A DNA stretch of 57,494 nucleotides, taken from contig BDEJ01000018.1 in NCBI GenBank assembly GCA_001653155.1, positions 1 through 57,494 on the forward strand, written 5' to 3'. Positions 44,634-53,633 of the stretch are shown in pieces. The notes beneath the pieces were generated by a model. The model was not told the origin of the DNA and made no database searches. It was given only the letters and a program-made list of their open reading frames with translations. The DNA is from Porphyromonadaceae bacterium H1. GTDB taxonomy: Bacteria; Bacteroidota; Bacteroidia; Bacteroidales; Paludibacteraceae. Within the stretch, counting starts at the first letter, position 1, and every line of letters starts with the position of its first letter. The position numbers and the translations under genes are program-made.

Positions 44634-45506
44634 TTATTGTACGGGCCTTATGCTGTAGCCTTTTCCTCGGAGCATCTCAAACAACCCGTAGCGTCCGGTC
44701 AAGTATTCAGCTCCAACATTGATGAAACAAGGAGCTTTGTCGATGTGTTCGACTAAGTGCTTGCTCCAAACGGTGTTTTTTCTCTTTAAATAATTGTTGT
44801 AAGTTTCGTCTGTTGAGAAGCGTTTTGCCGCCTCCTTACGTCGACTTTCAGAGAGAGCTTCTAGGGTTCCTTGCTTGTAAAGCCTCACCTCTTCCTTCAG
44901 TCTGCTTATTAGTTTCTCTTTGTCTCGTAAAGCTTCGCTTAACAATTGCGCTCCCCCTTCGGGCGAGATATTACCCCGCATCGTCTCTATTTGTTCTTCA
45001 GCCTTATCAAGACCGACTGTTTTCTTTCCTTGTTGCTGTGCAACCAGTTGGAAGTAGGAGTCGGATTCGCTATCGGCAAGAAAGCCTTCTGCCTTTTTGT
45101 ATGCAGCAGCCTCGAACACCGGCAAGAGCACGATCGGGTGCATCCGCGCCACATGGGATAGCTCGATATGGAGTAGCGGAGGGATCTCCTTTTCGGCAAG
45201 GGCATAATCTTCGATACTGAGTAGATCCGAAAGAACTTCTTGGTCGGGTAATATAGATGCATTTTTTATTTTCTCAATATCTTCTATGCGGTTCAGAGCG
45301 ATTTCGCTGATTACCGTTTCGCATTGCCCGAAAGCAGAAAATAAGCCCGGGATACTGTCCAAATAGGCGATAGGGATGAGTTTGTGCGTGACGAAAATGT
45401 ATGAAACCTGCTTCGAAGCAGCAGATTTTATTTTCCATAAAACCTGAGCGTTTATTATTAGTCCGGTCGAGAGCAGGACAGAGAGCAGGATGAATGCGCG
45501 TTTCAT
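44634..45506 (-). CDS. TraB/GumN-family secreted protein with altered motifs
   Basis: 290 residues with signal peptide (1-20). The family signatures are there but changed: the usual GTHH after YIF reads VTHK, and the C-terminal GAxHLxG reads GAEYLTG. The middle keeps DSYFQLVAQQQGKKTVGLDKAEEQ in family register. TraB/GumN proteins (Tiki-like fold) are proposed metalloproteases; loss of the glycine and of two histidines suggests altered or lost activity. Own promoter at 45530-45537. Confidence 0.8.
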   Translation of the reverse strand: MKRAFILLSVLLSTGLIINAQVLWKIKSAASKQVSYIFVTHKLIPIAYLDSIPGLFSAFGQCETVISEIALNRIEDIEKIKNASILPDQEVLSDLLSIEDYALAEKEIPPLLHIELSHVARMHPIVLLPVFEAAAYKKAEGFLADSESDSYFQLVAQQQGKKTVGLDKAEEQIETMRGNISPEGGAQLLSEALRDKEKLISRLKEEVRLYKQGTLEALSESRRKEAAKRFSTDETYNNYLKRKNTVWSKHLVEHIDKAPCFINVGAEYLTGRYGLFEMLRGKGYSIRPVQ

Positions 45507-45529
45507 AAAAGAGGATTAAAAACCTGTCG

Positions 45530-45537
45530 CAAAGATA
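45530..45537 (-). promoter_or_regulatory. -7 box of the TraB-like gene
   Basis: TATCTTTG on the minus strand, 23 nt before the ATG at 45506. Confidence 0.5.
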
Positions 45538-45633
45538 ATCTTTTTCAGACATCGATTTTTTCTCTCGATTTTTATTCTTGTAAATCTCTTCGCTCCATTT
45601 CTGTAGCTACGAGCATTTTTTCTAAAAAAGCCA

Positions 45634-45641
45634 TATCTTTG
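45634..45641 (+). promoter_or_regulatory. -7 box of the TPR-protein operon
   Basis: TATCTTTG followed by GCAGG. The leader to the ATG at 45771 would be about 120 nt and holds a small GAGTC/GACTC hairpin near 45722-45736. Confidence 0.5.
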
Positions 45642-45770
45642 CAGGAAGAAAAATTTGAAAGAAGTAGAAACCTTGATAGCAAAAAATACTTTTCTTTTTT
45701 TTGCGTTTAGAAGTGTAAAGTCCGAGTCTCTGACTCTTTGTCCAAGTCGAAAAATAAAAAAACTCCAAAT

Positions 45771-48700
45771 ATGAATCGAATCATAGTTCTGACTTTCTGT
45801 TTCAGCCTTTTATTTGTTCCGGGTTTACAAGCGCAGCAAACCCTGTCCGAAACACATCCCGATGCTTTACTCCATCGCGGGAAAGAGCTTTTTGTACAAG
45901 GAAAACATACGGCCTCGTTTCGTATATTAGAAGATTTTTTAGCCTTGGCCTCTCTTACGCAAGAGGGACAAAAATTGGAAGCTGCTTACTACCTCGCCGC
46001 AAATGCTTTCTACATGGGCTCGGACGATGCCGAGATGCGATTGAAACGTCATTTAACGCAGTATCCCTACACACAGTATTCCAATCAGGTACAATTGATG
46101 TTGGGCATCCTTGCCTATAACAACAAGCGCTATAAAGACGCGATTGATCATTTCCGCGAAGTCAACGATAAGCATTTGGACAAGCGTCAGCAGATTGATT
46201 TCATGTTTTACGAAGGGTGTACCTTCCTTGAAGAAAAAGAATACCAACGAGCTTTGCCCATTTTTCGCAGTTTGAAGAATAAAAATACGCGTTACAACGT
46301 ATCGGCCAGCTACTACTATGCTTATACGGAATACGCCCTAAAGAATTATGACGAAGCTCTGACTGAGTTTTTAAAGATAGAACAGAATCCTCAGTACAAG
46401 AGTATTGTGCCCTACTACGTTGTGCAAATCTACTACGCCCAAATGAACTTTGTAGAATTAAAGCCTCGTGCTGAGGCTTTGTTGCGCGAAAATCCCAACA
46501 GCAGGAATAACGCGGAAGTATACCGTATTATGGGTGAAATCGCGTATCGCGAGAAGAACTACCACCAAGCCATCGAATACCTCAGGAAATACGAAAGCAT
46601 CTATCCGCAAACTTTGCGCAACGACCTGTATTTACTTGGTATGTCCTACTATTATGTGAAAGACTACAAAAATGCCACCCGCTACCTTTCGAAAGTAACC
46701 ATTGAAAAAGATGAAGTGAGCGAGAATGCCTACCTTCATTTGGGTAATGCCTACGTAAAGGCGGGCGATAAGGCAAACGCCCGGATGGCTTACGAGGCCG
46801 CACTGCAAACAAACTTCAACCGCTCAGTTCGTGAAGAGGCGCTCTTTAACTACGCCTTGACTACTCTTGAATCAACCTCCGCGTTTGGTGAATCGGTAAA
46901 AGCCTTTGAACAATATCTGTACGAGTTCCCGGCTTCGAAACACAGCGACGAGGCTTACGACTACTTGTCGTCGGTATATCTCACCACAAAAAACTACCGT
47001 GCGGCTTACGAATCCGTGTTGCGTATAAAGAATCCGAATGCCAAGATGCTCGAAACCAAACAATATCTTCTTTATCAACTTGGTACGGAGTCTTTCGCTC
47101 AACACAACTGGGCACAGGCTATTGATTATTTTAGTCTTGCCTTACAAGCAGCTCCATCCGGAAGTTATGCCCCCGAATGCCACTATTGGCGGTCCGAATG
47201 CTTCTACCGTCTGGGGCGCCCCGCTCAAAGCGCTCAGGATCTCAGAGCCTTCTTTGCTGACAAGCGTTCCCGATCGAGCCTTAACTATGCTGCCGCCAAT
47301 TATGCCGCTGGCTACGCTTATTTTGCTCAGAAGAACTATAACGAAGCCTTGCGATTCTTCCAAAGCTATATTGCTGTCGAGAAGAATAGAAGAAATACGA
47401 CCTATCCCGATGCGCTTGCCCGGATAGGCGATTGCTATTTCATTACTCGGAGCTTTGCTCGTTCCGACGACTACTATTCGCGAGCCATACAGGCTGCACC
47501 TAATGCATCCGATTATCCCATGTTCCAATCTGCTTATATCGACGGATTGCAAAAGAAATATTCCGAAAAAATAAAGAAGATGGAGCGATTGATTCGGAAC
47601 TATCCGAAATCGGAATATGCAGACAATGCTCTTTACGAGATCGGACGATCCTATTTGATGCTTGAGAATAATAAGAGCGCCATAGCTTCCTATCGGCAGC
47701 TTCTTAGCCGTTATCCCAATTCCGATTTGGCACGGAAAGCTGCCCTTGAGACCGGAATGATTTACTACAACATGGGAGACAGCGATAAGGCCGCAGATGC
47801 TTACAAGCAAGTAATCAGCAGCTATAAGGGTAGTGAAGAGGCCTATATGGCTCTTGAAAGCATGGAAGCTCTTTATATCGAAAAAAACGATGTCGACACC
47901 TACCTTTCCTACGTAAATACCCTTGGTTCCAAGCTGGGTAAACGGAGTGTGAATCACGCGGATTCGATTTCTTACCTGGCCGCCGAGAAGCAATACATGA
48001 AAGCTAGCTACGCCGAAGCGGCAGAAGGCATGAGAGCCTACTTGTCTAAATACTGTCCGGGAGGTCGAAACTGTACTACAGCCCGTTACTATTTGTCCGA
48101 TAGCTATTACCGTAACAACGAGAAAGAGAAAGCTTTGGCATCTTTCAAAGAACTTCTTGCTTTGGGAAGCAATCAATACACCGAAGAGGCTGTGATGCGT
48201 TGTGCCGAAATTACCTTTGACGAGAAGGATTATCAGACCTCGCTGGGATATTTCAAGCAACTTACCGATTTGGCCGGCACAACTCAAAACAGAAACATCG
48301 GACGTCTTGGGGTGCTCCGCTGTAGTTACTTCACCGACGATTATACGACTACCATTAACATCGTGAACGAAATAATGGACGATCCTCAAGCCTCGCAGCA
48401 AGTAAAGTCTGAAGCCCGCTATAACAGAGCAAAGGCTTATCTCGCTTTGGATCAGAAAGAGAAGGCTTCTGCAGATTTGAGTGTCCTTTCACAGGATACA
48501 CGAACCGAAAGTGGTGCCGAAGCCAAATACTTGAGAGCCAAATTATATTTCGAGCAAGGACAGCTCAAAGAAGCTGAGGATGAAATAGTCGACTTTACCA
48601 AGAAAAATACGCCTCATCAATTCTGGCTTGCACGGAGCTTAGTCCTTTTGGCTGATCTGAATCTCAAGCAAGGTGATGATTTTCAGGCAAAACAATACCT

Positions 48701-48806
48701 TTTAAGCTTGCAACGCAACTACAAAGCCGACGACGAGATACAAACTCTCATTGCCGAGCGCTTGAGTCTTATCAACGAACGGGAGAAGGCAAAAATAGCG
48801 GAATAA
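45771..48806 (+). CDS. Large secreted TPR-repeat protein
   Basis: 1011 residues from the ATG at 45771, which gives a proper signal peptide (ending LQAQQ); a TTG 33 bases earlier is less likely. The rest is an array of tetratricopeptide repeats, e.g. AIDHFREV, ALPIFRSLKNK, AIEYLRKYES, ATRYLSKV, AIDYFSLALQ, ALRFFQSYIA, AIASYRQLLSRYPNSDLA and SLGYFKQL, filling nearly the whole chain. TPR proteins of this size in Bacteroidetes are periplasmic or outer-membrane-associated scaffolds. Followed by a LolE-like permease and a lipoprotein gene, which hints at lipoprotein handling (inference). Confidence 0.88.
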   Translation: MNRIIVLTFCFSLLFVPGLQAQQTLSETHPDALLHRGKELFVQGKHTASFRILEDFLALASLTQEGQKLEAAYYLAANAFYMGSDDAEMRLKRHLTQYPYTQYSNQVQLMLGILAYNNKRYKDAIDHFREVNDKHLDKRQQIDFMFYEGCTFLEEKEYQRALPIFRSLKNKNTRYNVSASYYYAYTEYALKNYDEALTEFLKIEQNPQYKSIVPYYVVQIYYAQMNFVELKPRAEALLRENPNSRNNAEVYRIMGEIAYREKNYHQAIEYLRKYESIYPQTLRNDLYLLGMSYYYVKDYKNATRYLSKVTIEKDEVSENAYLHLGNAYVKAGDKANARMAYEAALQTNFNRSVREEALFNYALTTLESTSAFGESVKAFEQYLYEFPASKHSDEAYDYLSSVYLTTKNYRAAYESVLRIKNPNAKMLETKQYLLYQLGTESFAQHNWAQAIDYFSLALQAAPSGSYAPECHYWRSECFYRLGRPAQSAQDLRAFFADKRSRSSLNYAAANYAAGYAYFAQKNYNEALRFFQSYIAVEKNRRNTTYPDALARIGDCYFITRSFARSDDYYSRAIQAAPNASDYPMFQSAYIDGLQKKYSEKIKKMERLIRNYPKSEYADNALYEIGRSYLMLENNKSAIASYRQLLSRYPNSDLARKAALETGMIYYNMGDSDKAADAYKQVISSYKGSEEAYMALESMEALYIEKNDVDTYLSYVNTLGSKLGKRSVNHADSISYLAAEKQYMKASYAEAAEGMRAYLSKYCPGGRNCTTARYYLSDSYYRNNEKEKALASFKELLALGSNQYTEEAVMRCAEITFDEKDYQTSLGYFKQLTDLAGTTQNRNIGRLGVLRCSYFTDDYTTTINIVNEIMDDPQASQQVKSEARYNRAKAYLALDQKEKASADLSVLSQDTRTESGAEAKYLRAKLYFEQGQLKEAEDEIVDFTKKNTPHQFWLARSLVLLADLNLKQGDDFQAKQYLLSLQRNYKADDEIQTLIAERLSLINEREKAKIAE

Positions 48807-48847
48807 CATCCATTGAAAAGCTGTAGTTCCTGCAAAATAACTGAGGC

Positions 48848-50113
48848 ATGAAGCAAGAAAAATCTTTTTCGGAGTCACTGCTTCGAGAGTCGCTTGGAGC
48901 ATGGCTCTTTCCCTTTCGTGTGGCATGGCGCTACTTATATGCTAAAAAAACGCACCATGCCATCAACATCATTTCTTTTATATCTTCAGCCGGAGTCTGT
49001 GTGGGGACGATGGCTTTGGTTTGTGTGCTATCCGTGATGAACGGTTTTGAAAACCTCATTGCCTCTTTGTTTTCTGCTTTTGATCCCGACCTGAAAATTA
49101 CACTGGTAGCCGGTAAAACCTTTTCTATAGATGAAGACGCCTTCGAGCACATTCGTCAACATCCGTCTGTGGTTAGTTTCACCGAAGTGCTTGAGGATAA
49201 TGCCCTCTTACGTTTTAACGACAAGCAAATGCCGGTCTTGATAAAAGGAGTGAGTGAGGATTTCAAACAAATGACTCGCATCGATAGTATTATGTACGAC
49301 GGAAAATTCCAACTCTTCGATGGAGGTTTTGATCGTTCCGTTCCCGGCTTGGGGGTTGCCCACAGTCTCGGACTTTCACCGCATTTTATTGATCCCTTGT
49401 TGATATATGCCCCTAAGCGTCATGCCAGAATTAATCCGCTACGTCCTGAGAAAGGCTTTAATGAACGGAAAACTTTTGTTTCGGGCATATTTTCTGTCCA
49501 GCAGGTACAATACGACGAGAGTTGCGTGTTGGTCTCCATAAACCTGGCTCGCGAACTCTTTGAATACGATAGCTTGTTTGTCTCTGCTGTTGAGCTAAAG
49601 CTTGCGGAGGGGGTGAATCACGCCGAACTGAAAGCTGAATTCGGGAAGCTTCTCGGCAGTCGCTTCTCTGTGAAAAACCGTTATGAGCAGCATGAAAGCT
49701 TCTATAACATCATGCGTATCGAGAAATGGATTACTTTTCTTATTTTGTGCTTTATATTGCTTATCGCGAGTTTTAATATAATAGCCTCATTGTCCATGCT
49801 TATTATTGATAAACAGGATGATGTTCAGACTCTCAGAGCCTTAGGAGCCGACACTGCTCTCGTGAAACGTATTTTTCTGTTAGAAGGCTGGCTCGTGTCT
49901 ATCATCGGGGCTTCTGTAGGAATTGTCCTGGGTGCGGGAATCTCGCTCTTACAACAGGAATTTGGTATTATTAAAATGGGAAGTGGCTACGTGGTAGAAG
50001 CCTATCCGATGATTTTGCAGCTCTCCGATCTCTTTATCGTTTTTGCCACGGTGCTTGTCTTGGGGCTTTTGGCTGCATACTATCCGGTGCGCTATCTATC
50101 TTCCCAGAAGTAA
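48848..50113 (+). CDS. LolC/LolE-like ABC transporter permease
   Basis: 421 residues. N-terminal segment RVAWRYLYAKKTHHAINIISFISSAG, one membrane helix, a large periplasmic domain (about 70-280), then three C-terminal helices with FtsX-domain features (IASFNIIASLSMLIIDKQDDVQTLRALGA). Layout matches LolC/LolE lipoprotein-release permeases. The ATPase partner is not encoded nearby. 41 nt after the TPR gene. Confidence 0.88.
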   Translation: MKQEKSFSESLLRESLGAWLFPFRVAWRYLYAKKTHHAINIISFISSAGVCVGTMALVCVLSVMNGFENLIASLFSAFDPDLKITLVAGKTFSIDEDAFEHIRQHPSVVSFTEVLEDNALLRFNDKQMPVLIKGVSEDFKQMTRIDSIMYDGKFQLFDGGFDRSVPGLGVAHSLGLSPHFIDPLLIYAPKRHARINPLRPEKGFNERKTFVSGIFSVQQVQYDESCVLVSINLARELFEYDSLFVSAVELKLAEGVNHAELKAEFGKLLGSRFSVKNRYEQHESFYNIMRIEKWITFLILCFILLIASFNIIASLSMLIIDKQDDVQTLRALGADTALVKRIFLLEGWLVSIIGASVGIVLGAGISLLQQEFGIIKMGSGYVVEAYPMILQLSDLFIVFATVLVLGLLAAYYPVRYLSSQK

Positions 50114-50136
50114 ACCTTATCAAAATGATAACAGTT

Positions 50137-50808
50137 ATGAAAGAACAGAACTTGCTCAACCTTATGGTGTTGACGCTTTTTATTGTGCTTGTCGGCTGCA
50201 AGCCCTCTTCGGAAGCTGAGTATTATTACGAGACGAATCCTGAATACACACAGGGGCTTGAATATTTTTATGGTTCTTATTATGCAAAATACGGTAATTC
50301 AAATAACGTAGCCAAGCTCTTATTATTTACAAAGGGCTTAGCGCTCCATGCTGATAATAAAATGACGGGTTATGGTCAATACCTTGCCCTCTCGGATGTT
50401 TTTATTCCGGCATCCGATACCTTGCTCCCTGTAGGAGTTTATACTATCTCGGAGTCAAAAGAGGCTTTTACGGCTCTTCCGGGTAAAATGTTTAAATCCG
50501 TTGACTTGGGAGGGAGAGACTATCTTACCGGAGCATCTTTGCATTATCGTGAGTTGGCAGATGGGAAGTCGAAGACAGAACTTATTACCGAAGGTTCTTT
50601 TACTTTGAAACTTTCTGCAGAGAATGAACTGACTATAACTTGTCGTTTTCGGACGAAAGAGGGAAAAGAGCTTGCAGGACATGGAAAAATCCCTATAAAA
50701 TCCTTCCCCGTGAATCTTGATTTGTTCTCTCTTACTAAGAAATCATCCTGCTTGTTCGTGTTGAATGGGTCTGATATTCAGGACTATGCGCATTGTTCGG
50801 AACAATAG
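50137..50808 (+). CDS. Uncharacterised lipoprotein
   Basis: 223 residues from the ATG at 50137 (MKEQNLLNLMV...IVLVGC); another ATG four codons upstream is possible. Lipobox LVGC, then a beta-rich domain with repeated Tyr (YYYETNPEYTQGLEYFYGSYYAKYG). I recognise no family. Located 23 nt after the LolE-like gene, so co-expressed. Confidence 0.75.
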   Translation: MKEQNLLNLMVLTLFIVLVGCKPSSEAEYYYETNPEYTQGLEYFYGSYYAKYGNSNNVAKLLLFTKGLALHADNKMTGYGQYLALSDVFIPASDTLLPVGVYTISESKEAFTALPGKMFKSVDLGGRDYLTGASLHYRELADGKSKTELITEGSFTLKLSAENELTITCRFRTKEGKELAGHGKIPIKSFPVNLDLFSLTKKSSCLFVLNGSDIQDYAHCSEQ

Positions 50809-50843
50809 GTTTTTGAGTTTTTTGAGTTTTTCGTCGGAAACGC

Positions 50844-50874
50844 ATTGTACATTCAAAAAAAGGTTTTATCTTTG
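50844..50874 (+). promoter_or_regulatory. tRNA-Asp promoter
   Basis: TTG (50845-50847), 19 nt, TATCTTTG (50867-50874), 26 nt before the mature tRNA. Confidence 0.6.
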
Positions 50875-50900
50875 CAGCGAATTTATAAGATGAACCACAC

Positions 50901-50974
50901 GGTGTGGTAGTTCAGCTGGTTAGAATACCTGCCTGTCACGCAGGGGGTCGCGGGTTCGAGTCCCGTCCATACCG
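50901..50974 (+). tRNA. tRNA-Asp (anticodon GTC)
   Basis: Full cloverleaf: acceptor GGTGTGG/CCATACC (one G-U), D-arm starting GTTCAGCTGGTTAGA, anticodon stem CCTGC/GCAGG with loop CTGTCAC (anticodon GTC), T-arm GCGGGTTCGAGTCCCGT, discriminator G. The CCA end is not encoded, as is common in Bacteroidetes. It lies at the border between core genes and the AT-rich accessory segment. Confidence 0.96.
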
Positions 50975-51010
50975 CAAAGAGCCTAAGACAAAAGGTAACA
51001 AAAGAAAGAC

Positions 51011-51046
51011 AAGCCTTTCAAGTTCACTGAATTTGAAGGGCTTTTT
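51011..51046 (+). terminator. Terminator after tRNA-Asp
   Basis: AAGCCTTTCAA (51011-51021) pairs with TTGAAGGGCTT (51033-51043) with one wobble, followed by a T-run. Confidence 0.75.
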
Positions 51047-51143
51047 CTATGTGTTTTATCTTAGTCGACCGTTGAGGAAACTTTTGATTTTTATTTATCC
51101 CCTAATGGGAATCAATGTTATAGGAAGAATGGAATTTGATATG

Positions 51144-51175
51144 TTGGGTATTTGTTGGTATATATTGTAATTTTG
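51144..51175 (+). promoter_or_regulatory. Promoter of the AraC-type regulator
   Basis: TTG (51144-51146), 21 nt, TAATTTTG (51168-51175). It predicts transcription start near 51182, which makes the GTG at 51194 the first usable start in frame. Confidence 0.55.
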
Positions 51176-51193
51176 CAAGAAAAACACTTTCAA

Positions 51194-51979
51194 GTGAAAA
51201 TCTATAAAATTAGCGACATATTAGACAGTATCGAACCGGTACAGCATTATATCGGCATTTTTGAAGAGACGCCGGACGCAGATATTGAATGGCCTCACAG
51301 ACACAATTTTTATTCAATCGTCTGGTTTACTCAAGGAAAAGGGCTTAATGTTATTGACTTTGAAGAATACGAAATTTGCCCTCAGCGAATTTTTACCACA
51401 AATCCTCGACAAATCCATAACTGGGAATATTCTGCTGAGACACAGGGTTATTTCATCTTGATGGAAACGTCTTTTGCTCAACAGTATAATATTGATTTTT
51501 CCACTCCCTACCGGGATATTGACAAAGAGGAAATCTCTTTTATGGAGACTGTTTTGAAGAAAATGCTTGCGGAAGAGGATAAGCAAAAGCAGGAGATAGC
51601 CATTTCCTATTTTATTTCTTTGCTTAAGAAAGGGAGTGCTATTTATAGAAGTCAGGATACCTTGATTTTTAAGTACAAAAAACTACTTATGGAAAATATC
51701 CATACGAATCTACCCATAACAGCCTATTCCGAACGGTTGAAAACAACTCCTGAGACACTAAGTGAACTATGCAAAGTGCAAACGGGGCTTTCAGCCAAGC
51801 AGTTGCAGTTGGATATGAAAATAACCGAAGCCAAAAGATTATTGTTATACACATCTCTGAACATCAATGAAATCGCTTTTAAATTAGGATTCGAAGACAA
51901 CTCTTATTTTGCAAAAATATTCCGCCGGAAAACATCTTTCTCTCCAACTGCTTTCCAAAAGAAATATAGAAATACTTAA
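51194..51979 (+). CDS. AraC-family transcriptional regulator
   Basis: 261 residues from a GTG at 51194 (VKIYKISDIL); in-frame TTG codons upstream overlap the promoter. N-terminal cupin-like domain (WPHRHNFYSIVWFTQGKG) and C-terminal double helix-turn-helix (TAYSERLKTTPETLSELCK and LNINEIAFKLGFEDNSYFAKIFRR). Targets unknown; the next genes on the plus strand are far away, so it may act on another locus or on the array read toward it. Confidence 0.85.
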   Translation: MKIYKISDILDSIEPVQHYIGIFEETPDADIEWPHRHNFYSIVWFTQGKGLNVIDFEEYEICPQRIFTTNPRQIHNWEYSAETQGYFILMETSFAQQYNIDFSTPYRDIDKEEISFMETVLKKMLAEEDKQKQEIAISYFISLLKKGSAIYRSQDTLIFKYKKLLMENIHTNLPITAYSERLKTTPETLSELCKVQTGLSAKQLQLDMKITEAKRLLLYTSLNINEIAFKLGFEDNSYFAKIFRRKTSFSPTAFQKKYRNT

Positions 51980-52009
51980 GTGAACAAAAACAAGAACCTT
52001 TTTCATAAA

Positions 52010-52108
52010 CTAATAGTTTTCTGTTATCACATTAATAGCAGCTCTTGCTTGGGCTTCTTCATTCTGCATCGCTTCTATATAGTCTTGCAATTCGTCTTTA
52101 ATAAACAT
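52010..52108 (-). CDS. Array small ORF A (32 aa, short form)
   Basis: Starts MFIKDELQDYIEAM and ends AAINVITENY. Eight bases after the stop of membrane protein A. Strongly acidic (net about -5) and helix-prone. The same C-terminus occurs in all four small ORFs of the array, which supports translation of each. Too short for most gene callers. Function unknown. Confidence 0.6.
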   Translation of the reverse strand: MFIKDELQDYIEAMQNEEAQARAAINVITENY

Positions 52109-52116
52109 ATTAGAAA

Positions 52117-52674
52117 TCAATAGAAAGCCAAACAAAAAACAAGAAAGAAAAAGGAAAGAGTGTTTATTCTTAAAAAAACATTCCGCTCGACCCCTTCATT
52201 TATTTTAAAGTATTGCATTATTCCTGCTATAGCTAAGATAAAAAAGAATATCCTCCAAAACCAATTGGTCATAAAATAGCCCCAAATATCAAGTGCCAAG
52301 ATAATTTTATTGGTAATTGGTTTCTTTGCCGAAGGTAAAAAATAGCGACTGGTCTTTTTTAAATCTTTCTCCGATTTAAGACGATAAAAATAGATAGGGT
52401 CTTTAGGATGACGTTTATTATCATAAAAATCATCATCACTCCATAATAGATTCGAAAGGCCTAAAGCTTTATATTCTCTGTCATAAACTTTACCCTGATA
52501 ATAAATAATATAATTTAAATTAGAGAGCGCAGTTCCTCTTATACGGTCTAATTTATATTCTTCTCCTACCGAGATTTCCACTAATTCCACATCGTTATAA
52601 TATCGATATGAATAATAGAATAAGACAGAATAAAACAGAACAATAAGAATACGAGGAAAATGTACAGGTTTCAT
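52117..52674 (-). CDS. Array membrane protein A
   Basis: 185 residues, three likely membrane segments (about 8-24, 123-152 and 167-184). Shared with proteins B and C: YYSYRYYNDVELVEI, YYQGKVYDREYKALG, DPIYFYRLKSEKDLKKTSRY, FLPSAKKPITNKIIL and WGYFMTNWFW. The middle domain (about 30-122) is probably periplasmic. Copy A differs from B and C in the variable segment after VELVEI (SVGEEYKLDRIRG) and in the C-terminal part. Five bases after small ORF B. I do not recognise the family; variable parts inside a conserved frame suit an immunity or receptor role (inference). Confidence 0.8.
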   Translation of the reverse strand: MKPVHFPRILIVLFYSVLFYYSYRYYNDVELVEISVGEEYKLDRIRGTALSNLNYIIYYQGKVYDREYKALGLSNLLWSDDDFYDNKRHPKDPIYFYRLKSEKDLKKTSRYFLPSAKKPITNKIILALDIWGYFMTNWFWRIFFFILAIAGIMQYFKINEGVERNVFLRINTLSFFFLVFCLAFY

Positions 52675-52679
52675 AAAAA

Positions 52680-52817
52680 CTAATAGTTTTCTGTTATCAC
52701 ATTAATAGCAGCTCTTGCTTGGGCTTCTTCATTCTGCATCGCTTCTATATAGTCTTGCAGTTCGTCTGCTATCAGCGGGTTTATAATCAACTTATACAAA
52801 TCGGGCAGCAAACTCAT
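52680..52817 (-). CDS. Array small ORF B (45 aa, long form)
   Basis: Begins MSLLPDLYKLIINP, then joins the common part DELQDYIEAMQNEEAQAR and ends INVITENY. 13 bases after the stop of membrane protein B and 5 before the start of A. Base-level near identity of its second half with the other copies, next to a different first half, shows that the N-terminal modules are interchangeable. Confidence 0.6.
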   Translation of the reverse strand: MSLLPDLYKLIINPLIADELQDYIEAMQNEEAQARAAINVITENY

Positions 52818-52830
52818 TGGCAATAAGATT

Positions 52831-53481
52831 TTAATAAAAGAATAAAGACAGGAACAACACTATATATATAATGGCTAATATCTTAAAAAGAAATGTATCT
52901 ATTTTGTCCAATAAGCTGTTTGTACGGAGGATATTATTGCTTTTTATCTTTTTGGGCTTTTTGCTTATGCTTTTTGTCTTTTTTAGCCTTTTGCTTATAC
53001 TTATATATTTTTCACTCTCCGATAACTCTCCTATGGCGACAACACTACATAAACTAAACAACATCCTCCAAAACCAATTGGTCATAAAATAGCCCCAAAT
53101 ATCAAGTGCCAAGATGATTTTATTGGTAATCGGCTTCTTTGCCGAAGGTAAAAAATAGCGACCGGTCTTTTGTAAATCTTTCTCCGATTTAAGACGGTAA
53201 AAATAGATAGGATCTTTTTGTACCATTTGGTTATCCATCAAATCATTATAATCCCATAACCAGTTTGAAAAACCTAAAGTTTTGTATTCTCTATCGTAGA
53301 CTTTACCTTGATAATTAATAGTATAATTTTCTGTAGGATGTCTAAATCCGCCTCCTAAGTATCTTATTTTGCACTGTTTGGGAGGAATTTCCACTAATTC
53401 CACATCGTTATAATATCGATATGAATAATAGACTAAGACAGAAAACAATAAAAATGTTATTACAGCCAATGGATTTTTCAT
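52831..53481 (-). CDS. Array membrane protein B
   Basis: 216 residues. Same conserved core as A and C. Segment after VELVEI is PPKQCKIRYLGGGF, nearly as in C. It carries a basic insertion before the last membrane segment (SKRLKKTKSISKKPKKIKSNN, about 163-186) not found in A or C. Starts one base after the stop of small ORF C (TAA G ATG), so translation is coupled. Confidence 0.8.
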   Translation of the reverse strand: MKNPLAVITFLLFSVLVYYSYRYYNDVELVEIPPKQCKIRYLGGGFRHPTENYTINYQGKVYDREYKTLGFSNWLWDYNDLMDNQMVQKDPIYFYRLKSEKDLQKTGRYFLPSAKKPITNKIILALDIWGYFMTNWFWRMLFSLCSVVAIGELSESEKYISISKRLKKTKSISKKPKKIKSNNILRTNSLLDKIDTFLFKILAIIYIVLFLSLFFY

Positions 53482-53482
53482 C

Positions 53483-53620
53483 TTAATAGTTTTCTGTTAT
53501 CACATTAATAGCAGCTCTGGCTTTAGCTTCTTCATTCTGCATCGCTTCTATATAGTCTTGCAGTTCGTCGGCTATCAGCGGGTTTATAATCAATTTATAT
53601 AAATCGGGCAGCAAACTCAT
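53483..53620 (-). CDS. Array small ORF C (45 aa, long form)
   Basis: N-terminus as in small ORF B, but with EEAKARAAINVITENY instead of EEAQARAA. 13 bases after membrane protein C, one base before B. Confidence 0.6.
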   Translation of the reverse strand: MSLLPDLYKLIINPLIADELQDYIEAMQNEEAKARAAINVITENY

Positions 53621-53633
53621 TGGCAATAAGATT

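Noticed and set aside
47142-48401. 419-codon minus-strand frame opposite the TPR gene
   Set aside because: Repeat-rich coding sequence leaves the complement open. The translation shows no domain and the plus strand has clear TPR repeats.
50904-51170. 88-codon ORF over tRNA-Asp
   Set aside because: It covers the tRNA and its terminator; no independent support.
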